From positions 1-64,000 of the forward strand of contig NZ_FWXF01000008.1 of assembly GCF_900176285.1 (NCBI RefSeq): DNA of 64,000 nt, in the 5' to 3' direction. This DNA comes from Desulfacinum hydrothermale DSM 13146. GTDB lineage: Bacteria; Desulfobacterota; Syntrophobacteria; Syntrophobacterales; DSM-9756. Shown here piece after piece: positions 1 to 8,405 of the stretch (position 1 is the stretch's first letter; every line of letters starts with the position of its first letter). Below the pieces are notes generated by a model. The model was not told the DNA's origin and did no database searches. It saw only the letters and a list, made by a program, of their open reading frames with translations. The position numbers and the translations under genes are program-made.

Positions 1-196
1 CACTCTTACCCAGGCACAGAAGCCCCAAGTAGGTCTTGACCACATCTGCGTGCGAGATCATTGGTCGCCCTGGAACTTGCTTTTCCAACTGCTCGCACAG
101 GCTCGTGTACCCGTTGATCAGATTCCCCACAAGGGCCAAGCCAGCGTGTCCGCTGTAGAAGGCCTTCGAAGATTGTTCGATCTCAATTTTCTTCAT
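1..196 (-). CDS. IS1380-family transposase, N-terminal part (cut by window edge)
   Basis: The first 65 codons of a minus-strand gene that runs off the left edge. The ATG at 196 is preceded by a GGTG-type ribosome site about six bases upstream. The peptide starts MKKIEIEQS and contains YSGHAGLALVGNLIN followed by SHADVVKTYLGLLCLGKS, the pattern I know from the start of IS1380-family DDE transposases. The catalytic part lies outside the window, so whether the element is intact cannot be judged. Its left inverted repeat should lie between 196 and about 260, but I could not define it. The element borders an AT-rich gene pair, consistent with an insertion-prone accessory segment. Confidence 0.72.
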   Translation of the reverse strand, partial: MKKIEIEQSSKAFYSGHAGLALVGNLINGYTSLCEQLEKQVPGRPMISHADVVKTYLGLLCLGKS

Positions 197-957
197 GAGT
201 GCACCTGCCGGGTGAAAATGTGACAGGAGGTCCTATAGCATAAATGAGATGTAAATTCAATGGGATATCCGCCACAAGATAGTCTTATGCATAGGTGCAA
301 TTTCACGGATTAAGGAAACCGTCCAGGATGAGCGTTGTCAGAGACAATACAACCTGTTTCGGCCGATTGTGGACCAGGTGGTTGACGAAGGGTTGAGATG
401 CCGTCGCACAAGCGGTTGGCCCACGCGTCCACCCGCCCCCGCTCAATGAACCCGCCGTAGCGAGCGCCTTACCCCATTCTTGATCCAACCTGATCAAAAA
501 AACGAGACAAGCACGGGCTTGACCCACTTCCCCATACCTGTTACACAAAAAGCGTTAGAATACGCTTTCTTACCTCCCAGCACTTATCTCCGCGCAGGCA
601 AAGCGGAGCAGAATCGCGCTCCTCGCTGTTTTGTGTGAAAGCGTCAGAAAAAGCAAAAGTCGCTTCTTCATGTTGAGGCCAGGACGGCGGCCTCCTTCCG
701 GACGAACGCTAGCATGGCGGAGGCGCTGTCAAGACCAAGCCCTTCGGATGCCATCGCGGTCTTGACAACACCTCATTTCCCAGGCTCGCAGGCACCTGGG
801 CCCGACGGCGAGAGGATGTCTCCTCCCGCCTCTGGCTCAAGGATATTAAGCGGTTTCGGCCCCTCAAGCTCGGCTATCACATCTTTCATGGCAACCAGAT
901 CGACCTGGCCATTCATTTGAAATAGTCGAAAGGCCAGATTAAAACCTATAAGGGAGG
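197..957. other. Intergenic region without a recognisable gene
   Basis: About 760 bases follow the transposase. Minus-strand open frames at 303-548 and 773-1069 have no family I recognise and no convincing ribosome site. Part of the second frame (roughly 780-930) reads like a real protein fragment (MNGQVDLVAMKDVIAELEG), and more protein-like text continues out of frame towards 660, so this may be a decayed gene remnant. Base composition turns AT-rich from about 900 onward, leading into the two secreted-protein genes. Confidence 0.5.
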
Positions 958-966
958 TGATATAAT
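958..966 (+). promoter_or_regulatory. Extended -10 promoter for the secreted-protein genes
   Basis: TGATATAAT is a perfect extended -10 element (TGN plus TATAAT) about 95 bases before the ATG at 1059. No good -35 box is visible at the expected distance, which is normal for extended -10 promoters. Transcription would start near 973. Confidence 0.5.
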
Positions 967-1058
967 CACAGAAAGTATCACAAATAATTACGATAGGTTG
1001 AGATTGCCTTTTTCTGGTGCCCCACGAACCAATTATCCAACAAATAGGAGGATCCAAA

Positions 1059-1619
1059 ATGACACGCAAGATATTAAAAACAGGCCTCTTATTGACACTG
1101 GTTATTTTTGTGGTCTTTCCTTTGGGGTCAGTCTTTGCTCAGCAGAAAATTAAACCTATTCAGAAGCCATCTCAGAATAAAGCATTCCCATTAAAGCTAA
1201 AAGCCGACCTTGAAATTTTCGGAATAGGGAACAAAACCTGGGAAGGCAGTGAATGTAGTGCGTGCAGCAATATCCTTACAAGGGTAGGCGCCTTGTATTT
1301 ACATGATTTAACAGTAGGTATTATGTGTCACTCTTCCAATCGTGTCAAAAAAACCGGGGGGACCGTTCGAGTAACTTATTATGACCTAATTCAAGGCAAA
1401 AATATTACCATTAGCAAAAGGTTCAGCAATCTTTCTTGCCAGACGCAACCTAGAGACACCCTTGTTACGCTAGTCAATCACCCAATACTTATTAAATTAA
1501 GCACAGGAATCCGAGCCATCGTATCACCCAGTGCACCTATCGAAGATTCCAATCCAGTCAATAACAGAATGACCACAAACGACCCAAACAAGATGTGCAT
1601 CAACAATATAGTGTATTAG
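1059..1619 (+). CDS. Secreted protein of unknown function, possibly CARDB-like
   Basis: A 186-residue protein whose ATG at 1059 follows AGGAGG by about five to six bases. An upstream in-frame start at 1017 lacks a ribosome site. Residues 1-28 form a signal peptide (basic start, hydrophobic LLLTLVIFVVFPLGSVF, cleavage near FAQ-Q). The mature part is rich in beta-prone segments and has paired cysteines (SACS, MCH, SCQ, MC), suggesting a disulfide-stabilised periplasmic or extracellular beta-sandwich. The general pattern resembles CARDB/APHP domains, but this is a weak resemblance. The gene is clearly more AT-rich than the rest of the window and sits beside an IS1380 fragment, so recent acquisition is likely. 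A second secreted protein follows 29 bases downstream. Confidence 0.6.
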   Translation: MTRKILKTGLLLTLVIFVVFPLGSVFAQQKIKPIQKPSQNKAFPLKLKADLEIFGIGNKTWEGSECSACSNILTRVGALYLHDLTVGIMCHSSNRVKKTGGTVRVTYYDLIQGKNITISKRFSNLSCQTQPRDTLVTLVNHPILIKLSTGIRAIVSPSAPIEDSNPVNNRMTTNDPNKMCINNIVY

Positions 1620-1648
1620 CAAACATTTAACAGAAAGGAGCTTTGGAG

Positions 1649-2047
1649 ATGAAGTATTTCATAACACTAATCGCATTAACAATACTCATGATAGACGCAA
1701 CCATGGTGAAGGCGGGCCCACTTCAGGAAACGATCACCTGTCCCTCGGAAGTAAGAGGAAGGCTGGACACTGTCAAAGATTTCACTCCTCCTTCGGGATG
1801 GGAGAAAGGCGATCTTAATTACGGCGGATATATAATCGTAATGCCAGTTGTACGCCACTGGATTGCAAACAACAAAATGGTATGTGGTTATGGTGTTCGA
1901 GATGCTAATCACCCGCAGACCCAATATCCCATATTGCGGATCACCAAGACAATAGGCCATGGATGGCATTGCAGCAAGGCACCTAACTTTTCGTTCCAGT
2001 GCAATGCATTCAAACCCCAACCCCCAAAAATTCCAAGAAAAAAATAG
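1649..2047 (+). CDS. Small secreted cysteine-containing protein, unknown function
   Basis: A 132-residue protein. The ATG at 1649 has AAAGGAG eight bases upstream; a TTG at 1643 is possible but less well placed. Residues 1-23 are a signal peptide (KYFITLIALTILMIDATMVKA), giving a mature protein of about 110 residues with four cysteines (TCPSE, MVCGYG, WHCSK, FQCNA) and a basic, proline-rich tail (KPQPPKIPRKK). It shares AT-rich composition and likely one transcript with the preceding secreted-protein gene, so the two may be an effector/partner pair or two surface proteins. I recognise no family. Confidence 0.6.
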   Translation: MKYFITLIALTILMIDATMVKAGPLQETITCPSEVRGRLDTVKDFTPPSGWEKGDLNYGGYIIVMPVVRHWIANNKMVCGYGVRDANHPQTQYPILRITKTIGHGWHCSKAPNFSFQCNAFKPQPPKIPRKK

Positions 2048-2587
2048 AAGAGATTGCAACACCTGGAAGCCATTGTCAAAACATCGGATGGGGGAGCACC
2101 GAGGATGGGGCCCGATATGGCTCCTCGGAGGCGGCTTCCCCAGGACCTTGCGGCACAGGCACCGGCGTAAGCGCATTCGGACTGCTTCCCGGTGCATGCG
2201 CCGCTTGAGCTTGGGAGAGCGGGGAGAGCAACCGGCTCTCCCCCACGCGACGAACCGTCGCCTTCATCGGTTATCCCCCGGCAAGCCCCCCGCACAGCTT
2301 GCTTCCATTTCACCGGGCGTGGCACAGGCTCCGGCCACGGTCTTCCTTTGTCAAATCGGCCCGGGGAAGCATCATATCCCAGGTTGCCCTGAAATCGACT
2401 TTGACAGTCGGCCCCATTTCAGGCTATGTTTTCAAATATAAGGGAGGAAAGACGGTTGTGCTCCCACTTCATAGGACCTGATTCTCCGCGATCCTGTTTC
2501 GGCAAGGACCCGAATGAGCGGAGGAATTGAGCGCGCCATCTCATCCATTCTCCGTTGTGTTGCCTCAAGGCCCCAAGGGGAAGGTGT
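2048..2587. other. Intergenic region, no gene recognised
   Basis: About 540 bases between the secreted-protein pair and a sigma-54 activator gene. Several overlapping open frames exist on both strands, but none has a ribosome site or recognisable protein. Two imperfect hairpins are visible: CCGAGGA near 2096 with TCCTCGG near 2130, and GGAGAGC near 2213 with GCTCTCC near 2234. Composition switches back to GC-rich near 2070. Confidence 0.45.
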
Positions 2588-4198
2588 ATGGTTGCCGAGA
2601 GTCCCCCCTCCAAGAACGGAGTTGCCGGAACGGCCGGAGCCATTAAGGCTTTGCTGAATCTCAGCCTCCGCGTCTATGGATCCAGTGATCTGGATTCACT
2701 CATGTCGCACATCCTTTCCGAGCTTTCCAGGCTCATGGATGTGGAGGGTATCTCCATTCTGCTTCCCGACCATCCCCGTGAGACCCTTGGGATCGTCTGG
2801 GCAAAGTACCCGGAAAATGTTTCGCCCCGCATCATGAAGGAAATACGCGTCCCCTTGGAGGGGAGCATCGCAGGGGCCGCCTTCAAGACTGGAAAGCCCC
2901 TGTTGGTTCCCGATGTGCTTCAAGACGGGCGCCACTTTCCGGGAGTGGATCAGGCCATCGGCTTCGTGACCCGATCCCTTCTGGCCATTGCCATGGTGCT
3001 CGAAGATGGTGCCGTGGGCGTTCTGGAATGCGTGAACAAGCGCCATGGCCAATTCCAGGCGGCGGACGTGGAATTGGGAAAATCCTTGGCCGCCATTTTG
3101 GCCTTGGCCATCCAAAGGGCCTCGCTCATCGAGAGCCTGGAAAAGACCAATGTGGATCTCCAGGCACTGCTGGATTTGCACACCGGACAGGTGGATCGCG
3201 TACGGGACGAGAGGGACCGCCTGCTCGGCGAGGCGGAAAGCCACCGCGCGTTTGAACCGATCGTCGGCTCCAGCCCTGCCGTTCTGAGCCTCTTGCAGCG
3301 TGCTCAGCACGCCTTGCACTCCGACATCACGGTCCTCATCCAGGGAGAGACCGGAACGGGCAAGGAACTGCTGGCCCAATGCCTATATCAAGGGGGACCG
3401 AGAAGGACTGGGCCGTTTATGGTGGAAAATTGCGCCACCATTGCCCCGGGACTCTTTGCGTCCGAGCTGTTCGGGCACGTCAAGGGCGCTTTTTCGGGCG
3501 CCATCAATGATCACAAGGGACTCATCGAGCGAGCCCATGGCGGGACGCTCTTTCTGGATGAGATCGGCGATCTGCCCGTTGAAATTCAAACGGGCTTGTT
3601 GAGAGCCCTGGAGGACGGCTATGTGCGCCCGGTGGGGTCCAAAGAAAAGGTTCGCTCGGATTTTCGGTTGATCTGCGCAACACATAAGGATCTTGAGAAA
3701 GAAATGGAAGCGGGCCGTTTCAGGTCCGATCTCTACTACCGCATCAGTGTTTTTGTCATCCACATGCCGCCGCTTCGAGAGCGCAAGGAAGATATCCCTC
3801 GTCTCGTGTCCGTTTTTCTCAAGGAATTCGGCCAAACATACGGAAAGACCATACCGGGATTGGACCCGCCCGTGCTTCAGTGCCTCCTGGATTACCCCTT
3901 TCCTGGAAATGTCCGAGAACTTCGAAACGAAATCGAATCCGCTGTGGCCGTGGCGGAAGACGGTCGGCCCATTTGTCTGCACCACCTGAGCCCCAGGCTG
4001 AGGTCCAAGCAATGCTTTTCGGACCCGACCCATCCACAGCCTTTGAAGGCTCAAGTGGAGACACTGGAAAAGACCCTCATTGCCCAGGCGCTGAAATTCT
4101 GCGGAGGCAACCAGACGAAAGCAGCCAAGATGTTGGGACTCAGTCGTTACGGCCTTGCCAAAAAGATCAAGCGCTATGGGCTGGGCGGGTCTTTCTAG
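2588..4198 (+). CDS. Sigma-54-dependent transcriptional activator with GAF sensor domain
   Basis: 536 residues from the ATG at 2588, which follows GGGGAAGG. Residues about 15-185 form a GAF-type ligand-sensing domain, then a short coiled coil leads into the AAA+ domain (about 225-460) with Walker A GETGTGKE, the sigma-54 contact loop as GAFSGA instead of GAFTGA, and Walker B LFLDEIGD. The C-terminus is a Fis-type helix-turn-helix (NQTKAAKMLGLSRYGLAKKI). The protein would open promoters bound by sigma-54 RNA polymerase in response to a small molecule or gas. There is no receiver domain, so it is not an ordinary two-component regulator. No adjacent target operon is obvious. The T-to-S change in the contact loop is found in working family members. 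Confidence 0.9.
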   Translation: MVAESPPSKNGVAGTAGAIKALLNLSLRVYGSSDLDSLMSHILSELSRLMDVEGISILLPDHPRETLGIVWAKYPENVSPRIMKEIRVPLEGSIAGAAFKTGKPLLVPDVLQDGRHFPGVDQAIGFVTRSLLAIAMVLEDGAVGVLECVNKRHGQFQAADVELGKSLAAILALAIQRASLIESLEKTNVDLQALLDLHTGQVDRVRDERDRLLGEAESHRAFEPIVGSSPAVLSLLQRAQHALHSDITVLIQGETGTGKELLAQCLYQGGPRRTGPFMVENCATIAPGLFASELFGHVKGAFSGAINDHKGLIERAHGGTLFLDEIGDLPVEIQTGLLRALEDGYVRPVGSKEKVRSDFRLICATHKDLEKEMEAGRFRSDLYYRISVFVIHMPPLRERKEDIPRLVSVFLKEFGQTYGKTIPGLDPPVLQCLLDYPFPGNVRELRNEIESAVAVAEDGRPICLHHLSPRLRSKQCFSDPTHPQPLKAQVETLEKTLIAQALKFCGGNQTKAAKMLGLSRYGLAKKIKRYGLGGSF

Positions 4199-4405
4199 GA
4201 GGCTGTCCGAAAACGGCCTTTCGCCCTTTTGTGGCTTTCTCACCAGTTGAAATTTCACCGGTCCCGTGGTGCTTTTTGAATGCTCAGACAGCCCAGTAGG
4301 GGCGGGTTCGGAACCCGCCCCTACTGCGGCATGGCCAGGCCGAGAGCAAAAGCCCCCTTGAAAGTGCCAACCTTCCGTCCACACAAGAAGGGAGCAACCG
4401 CGGCG
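4199..4405 (+). repeat. Dispersed intergenic repeat, copy A
   Basis: First of four related ~200-base elements in the window. Layout: GGCTGTC at 4201, an internal stretch around TTTCACCGG, GACAGCC at 4289 that closes a long-range stem with the first arm, then a strong hairpin GGGGCGGGTTC/GAACCCGCCCC at 4299-4323, and finally a conserved tail CCAACCTTCCGTCC. It begins directly at the stop codon of the sigma-54 activator gene. Confidence 0.8.
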
Positions 4406-4764
4406 TTCTCAGACCGCCTGGAAGCGGTCCGTGGGCTGGCCCTTTGGGGGATAGTCGGTGCCAACCGCCCACCAAGTTGTCGGCTGCCAACCTGGTTGTC
4501 ATGGCGCCGAAAAGACGCCGCTCACGGTCTCCAACCTTTCCGGAAGCCCGAGTTTGCCCTGGACGCACGCCTTCTTCCAACGCCCCTGGGCGCACGCATC
4601 GACAACTTCGTTGACCATGGCCTCCTGGAGCACCGGTCTTAAGACAGGGGCCAACAGGATATATGTTGCGATGTCCATGTGTTACAGATTCGGCATGAAT
4701 CTTGTTCTTCATGGTGGCAGGCAAAAAGGATGCATCTTTCCTCACCCGTATCAAGGAGGCCGCC
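4406..4764. other. Intergenic region after repeat copy A
   Basis: About 360 bases with no protein or RNA gene that I can support. The open frames across it lack ribosome sites. The last 15 bases contain the AAGGAGG ribosome site of the next gene. Confidence 0.45.
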
Positions 4765-5088
4765 ATGAAAAGGACAACGCTTGTGATCCTGCTGGCCGTT
4801 GGCATGATGCTTTTACCCATGTCCCTGGCTTTCGGGGGCTCGGCACAGGACGCCTACTACCGCGAGTGTGTGGATAAACGCATCGCAAACTGCAATCGAA
4901 AGGCGAACCTGGCCCATAGTGTGGGCTGCCATCTGCGGGAATGCGCACGAAAGGCCCAGGAGGAAGCGGCCTATTTGAAGGCCAACAGGGAGCGGCTGAT
5001 TCGTGAAATGAAGGCGGACAATGTGGAGACCGTGGAATACAAGGTGAATTATCGCCTGATTCGAGCCTTCGTCGCGAGTCGGCAATGA
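4765..5088 (+). CDS. Small secreted cysteine-containing protein
   Basis: 107 residues from the ATG at 4765, which has a perfect AAGGAGG five bases upstream. Residues 1-22 are a signal peptide (basic MKR, hydrophobic TLVILLAVGMMLLPMSLA, cleavage near FGG). The mature part is a charged, probably helical protein with four cysteines spaced C-x7-C-x10-C-x4-C (ECVDKR, NCNRK, GCHLRECARK) followed by a lysine/glutamate-rich helix. The pattern resembles helical hairpins stapled by disulfides. Periplasmic location is likely; function is unknown. Confidence 0.6.
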   Translation: MKRTTLVILLAVGMMLLPMSLAFGGSAQDAYYRECVDKRIANCNRKANLAHSVGCHLRECARKAQEEAAYLKANRERLIREMKADNVETVEYKVNYRLIRAFVASRQ

Positions 5089-5166
5089 TTTTTCAGGAGG
5101 GGATTTTTCCTCGGACAGCCGCCGCCCGTTTCAAATGGCGGAGCCCATGGCGGCGGCCGTCACTTT

Positions 5167-5691
5167 TCATCCTTCGATCCGGGCGATGACCCGATCGGTG
5201 AATTCCACGGTTTTCGCCGTGCCGCCCAGATCCGGCGTCAGGATCCCGTCCGCCGTGACGGTTTCGATGGCCTGCATCAGGGCTTCGGCCGCCTTGGTTT
5301 CACCTAGAAAGTCAAGCATCATCTGCACGCACCACAGGGTGGCGATGGGATTGGCGATGCCCTTTCCGGCGATGTCCGGCGCCGAGCCGTGGACCGGCTC
5401 GAACATGGACGGGAAGCGGCGCTCCGGGTTCAGGTTGGCCGAGGGCGCAATCCCGATACCCCCCGCCACGGCGGGCCCCAGGTCGAAAAGGATATCTCCC
5501 AGCAGATTGCTCCCCACCACCACGTCGAACCAGTCCGGATGGAGCACGAAGTGGGCCGTCAAGATATCGATGTGGTACTGGTCCGCCCGCACGTCCGGAT
5601 ACTGCTCGGCCATGGCTTTGAACCGCTCATCCCAGAAGGGCATGGTGTGGACAATGCCGTTGGATTTGGTGGCCGAGGTCACGTGCCGGTC
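5167..5691 (-). pseudogene. Tartrate/D-malate dehydrogenase (LeuB family), C-terminal fragment
   Basis: The sequence reads RHVTSATKSNGI, then DILTAHFVLHPDWFDVV, SNLLGDILFDLGP and FEPVHGSAPDIAGKGIANPI, the C-terminal half of the isocitrate/isopropylmalate dehydrogenase family. It is closest in wording to tartrate dehydrogenase/D-malate dehydrogenase rather than biosynthetic LeuB. The family is about 355 residues; only about the last 175 are present. The N-terminal half is missing, and the coding frame begins abruptly beside the start of a leuD-like gene in another frame. No start codon with a ribosome site serves this fragment, so it is a remnant of an internal deletion (or an assembly join). 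Confidence 0.85.
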
Positions 5692-5801
5692 CGGGCGATA
5701 TCCTCGGCCGCCACCAGCTCCAGGTACTGACCCGGGTAGATCTGATCCGTGTCCAGGTTGTTCCCGTACACATGGGCTCTGCCCTCAATGATTCTTTTCA
5801 T
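5679..5801 (-). pseudogene. LeuD-like dehydratase small subunit, N-terminal fragment
   Basis: From the ATG at 5801 the peptide runs MKRIIEGRAHVYGNN then LDTDQIYPGQYLELVAAEDIA, the classic start of isopropylmalate isomerase/homoaconitase small subunits (GxNxDTDxIxPxxYL). It ends after 40 residues at a TGA created where the sequence switches to the dehydrogenase fragment. A normal protein has about 165 residues. The ATG overlaps the leuC stop as ATGA, so the two were translationally coupled before the truncation. The substrate-recognition part is gone, so the partner LeuC-type subunit should be inactive unless another small subunit exists elsewhere. Confidence 0.85.
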
Positions 5802-7072
5802 GACGCTTTCCGCTCCAGTTCGGCAAGTATTTGGGAAGGGTCGGTAACCTCACCGTTCAGGGCCGCGGCCGCCACCGCCGCCGGTGACCCCAGATAGACG
5901 GCCGATTGGGTATGGCCCATACGGCCCGGAAAATTTCGGTTGGTGGAAGCGATGCACGTCTCCCCGGCGGCGAGAATCCCTTCATGGGTTCCCAGGCAGG
6001 CCGCGCAGCCGGGTGTTACGAACGTGGCCCCGGCTTCCACCAGCGTCGCCACGTCCCCCCGCTCCAGCGCTTCCAGGAAGACGTCCCGGGAGGCGGGAAC
6101 CACGACCAGCCTCGTATTCTTGTGGACCTTGCGTCCTTTCAGGATCCGAGCGGCCACCGCAATGTCTTCCGCCCGGCCGCCGGTGCAGCTGCCCAAGTAC
6201 GCCTGATGGACCGGCGTTCCCACCAGCTCGGACAGCGGACGCACGTTGTCCACGCTGCTGGGCACCGCCAACTGGGGCGAAACGGCGGACACATCGAAGA
6301 AGAGCTCCTCGGCGTACTGGAAATCCGGGTCCGTGACCACGGGCTCCAATTTCCGCCTCACCTTGCCCTTGAGAAAGTCCAGCGTCACCTCGTCGGGCTG
6401 GATGTATGCGCACTTGGCGCCCATCTCGGTGGTCATGTTGCAAAGCGCCATGCGCTCGGAAACGGACAAGGCCTTCACCACCGGCCCCGTGAATTCCACC
6501 GCCTTGTAGATGGCATAATCGGCCCCCAGCTTGCCGATGATGTACAGGATCACATCCTTGGCATACACGCCCAGCGGCAATCGGCCGGTCAGGTGAATGC
6601 GGATGACCTCCGGCACCCGCAGCCACAGGTGCCCCGTGGCCATGATGACCGCCAGATCCGTTGCCCCCACTCCCGTGCCGAAGGCCCCAAAGGCACCGTG
6701 GGTGGTGGTGTGGGAGTCGGTGGCGATCAGCACCATGCCGGGATAGACGAGCCCGTGATCCACCATGACCTGGTGGCAGACGCCGGAATTCACATCGAAA
6801 AGAAGCTCAATCCCCTGCTCGCGGCAGAATTGGCGCATGAATTTCTGGTTTTCAGCCTGCTGGACAGTCGATGCCGGCGCGTAATGATCCAGAATGAACG
6901 CGATCCGCTCGGGAGAATGGACCCGCTTGCCTCCCATTTCCCGAAACGAAAGGATGGTTTGGGGATAGAGATCGTTCACTTCCGCCAGGTCCACCCGGCA
7001 GTTGATGATCTCGCCCGCCCGAACGGATTCTTTGCCGGCAGCTCGTGCAAGGATTTTTTCAATGGCGTGCAT
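5798..7072 (-). CDS. leuC: 3-isopropylmalate dehydratase/homoaconitase-type large subunit
   Basis: A full-length 424-residue aconitase-superfamily large subunit of the archaeal/HacA type. It would bind a [4Fe-4S] cluster and interconvert 2- and 3-hydroxy diacids together with a small subunit. Visible signatures are TDSHTTTHGAFGAFGTGVG in the first third, a cluster cysteine in GSCTGGR and two more in TPGCAACLG. It lies in a transporter-linked gene set (tctA, tctB, leuC, leuD, tartrate/malate-type dehydrogenase), which argues for catabolism of an imported carboxylate rather than leucine synthesis; that is inference. Its small subunit is truncated just downstream and the promoter region upstream of tctA is deleted, so although the frame is open the gene may no longer be useful. 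Confidence 0.88.
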   Translation of the reverse strand: MHAIEKILARAAGKESVRAGEIINCRVDLAEVNDLYPQTILSFREMGGKRVHSPERIAFILDHYAPASTVQQAENQKFMRQFCREQGIELLFDVNSGVCHQVMVDHGLVYPGMVLIATDSHTTTHGAFGAFGTGVGATDLAVIMATGHLWLRVPEVIRIHLTGRLPLGVYAKDVILYIIGKLGADYAIYKAVEFTGPVVKALSVSERMALCNMTTEMGAKCAYIQPDEVTLDFLKGKVRRKLEPVVTDPDFQYAEELFFDVSAVSPQLAVPSSVDNVRPLSELVGTPVHQAYLGSCTGGRAEDIAVAARILKGRKVHKNTRLVVVPASRDVFLEALERGDVATLVEAGATFVTPGCAACLGTHEGILAAGETCIASTNRNFPGRMGHTQSAVYLGSPAAVAAAALNGEVTDPSQILAELERKAS

Positions 7073-7162
7073 GGTCCTTCCTTTGGCGCAAAGTTATTCC
7101 CCTGCAAGCCCCGCCGACGGGGGCTTGCCCGAAAACGGTTCATCATTCAATGGTTACAAAAC

Positions 7163-7618
7163 TTAGAAGAACATCCCCTCGGGCAACGGAATGTACAAAA
7201 ACCTCGTAAAAATGACGTAAAAGAAGGTGACCTCCGCGATGACAATGGGCACCCAGACCAAGATCTTCTTGATCGTCACGGATGTGCGGGCCCGAGCCAG
7301 ATAGATGACGATGAGGGACATAAAGAGGACCGTGCTCACAAAGAAGCCCAGGACCGGCATGACCATCACCCAGCAGAAGAAAAGCACGCCGGTCACGATC
7401 CATCTCAGGTTGGATCCCTCCTTGAAAACAGGGCTCCGTGAAGGCTTCACCAACCCCTTGATGATCAGAATGATCGACAGGAGGTCCATGATGGCGCCCG
7501 CCACTTCCGGAAAGATGATGCTCATCCACAAGACATCCTCCAGGCCGAAATAGAAGAGCCCCGTCAGAAGAAGGCCGATGAGGCCGCTGGCGATGTCCGT
7601 ATTGATTTCCCTATTCAT
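7163..7618 (-). CDS. tctB: Tripartite tricarboxylate transporter small membrane subunit TctB
   Basis: 151 residues with four predicted membrane segments (about residues 10-28, 40-58, 75-105 and 120-140), the size and layout of TctB subunits. TctB pairs with the large channel TctA and a periplasmic binding protein TctC to import carboxylates using the ion gradient. Its ATG at 7618 overlaps the end of tctA by eight bases, the usual coupling. No tctC is present in the window, and tctA upstream lacks its N-terminal half, so this transporter cannot work as found. Confidence 0.8.
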   Translation of the reverse strand: MNREINTDIASGLIGLLLTGLFYFGLEDVLWMSIIFPEVAGAIMDLLSIILIIKGLVKPSRSPVFKEGSNLRWIVTGVLFFCWVMVMPVLGFFVSTVLFMSLIVIYLARARTSVTIKKILVWVPIVIAEVTFFYVIFTRFLYIPLPEGMFF

Positions 7619-8405
7619 GCCGGTCCTCCGTAGGGGACGCCTTCCGGGCTTGGATCCGCTGCCTCAAGGCGAGAAGGTAGGGCCACGCAGCGGAAAGCAC
7701 GGTCATGGCGATCAGGATCTGGGAAAGACCGCTTTCAAAGAGCTTCAGGAAAGGGTACTGGGAGGCCTGTCCACTGAAGATGGTCTGCACGTATCCCATT
7801 TCCGCAATGTTGCCGAGAATGAGCCCCAGCACGACCGGAGCCGGTGCCACCCCCAGTTGCTTGAGCAGATGGCCGAGGGTCCCGAGCACGAGCATGAGCA
7901 CCACGTCCGTGTGACTGTTTCGAACCCCGTAGGTCCCCAGGATGGTGGCCAAAGCAATGGTGGGCACCAGGAAATAGTAGGGCGTTTTGAAGATCACCTT
8001 GTAGATGAGCCGGCCGCCCAAGAGCCCCACCGGCACCATGACCATGGCCGAAAGGGCCATGGAGAGGATGAACCCGTAGGTCAGCTGACCGCTCACCGTG
8101 AAGAGTTCAATGCCCGGGCGGAGTCCGTGGAGCATCAGGACACCGAGAATCACGGCGTCCGGTGGCGCGCCCGGGATGCCCAGGGTCAACAAAGGCACCA
8201 TGCTCCCGGCTACGGTCACGTTGTTACTGGATTCCGTGGCCACCAGGCCTTCGGGAAGGCCTGTTCCGAACTTTTCCGGATGCTTGGAGGCGCGCTTGGC
8301 CTCGTTGTAGGCCACCAGGTTGGCGATATTGCCGCCCGCTCCGGGAATGATGGCCACGATTTCCCCGATGATACAGGACCGAATGAGGTTTCCCGGCATG
8401 GAAAA
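7611..8405 (-). pseudogene. tctA: Tripartite tricarboxylate transporter large subunit TctA, truncated at N-terminus
   Basis: The C-terminal half of TctA: NLIRSCIIGEIVAIIPGAGG, then NVTVAGSMVPLLTLGIPGAP and a series of hydrophobic helices, ending at TAG 7611. TctA normally has about 500 residues; only about 265 are recognisable here. Above about 8405 the sequence stops matching TctA and becomes the body of a sigma-54 activator on the opposite strand. The open frame continues to an ATG at 8492, but those first residues are antisense to the activator. The deletion also removed whatever promoter and upstream gene (probably tctC) drove this operon. Confidence 0.85.

Noticed and set aside
303-548. 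Minus-strand open frame of 81 codons
   Set aside because: No ribosome site, no recognisable protein, composition unlike coding sequence.
8320-8397. N-terminus of the activator frame upstream of 8398
   Set aside because: These residues are antisense to tctA codons and do not resemble any regulator domain.
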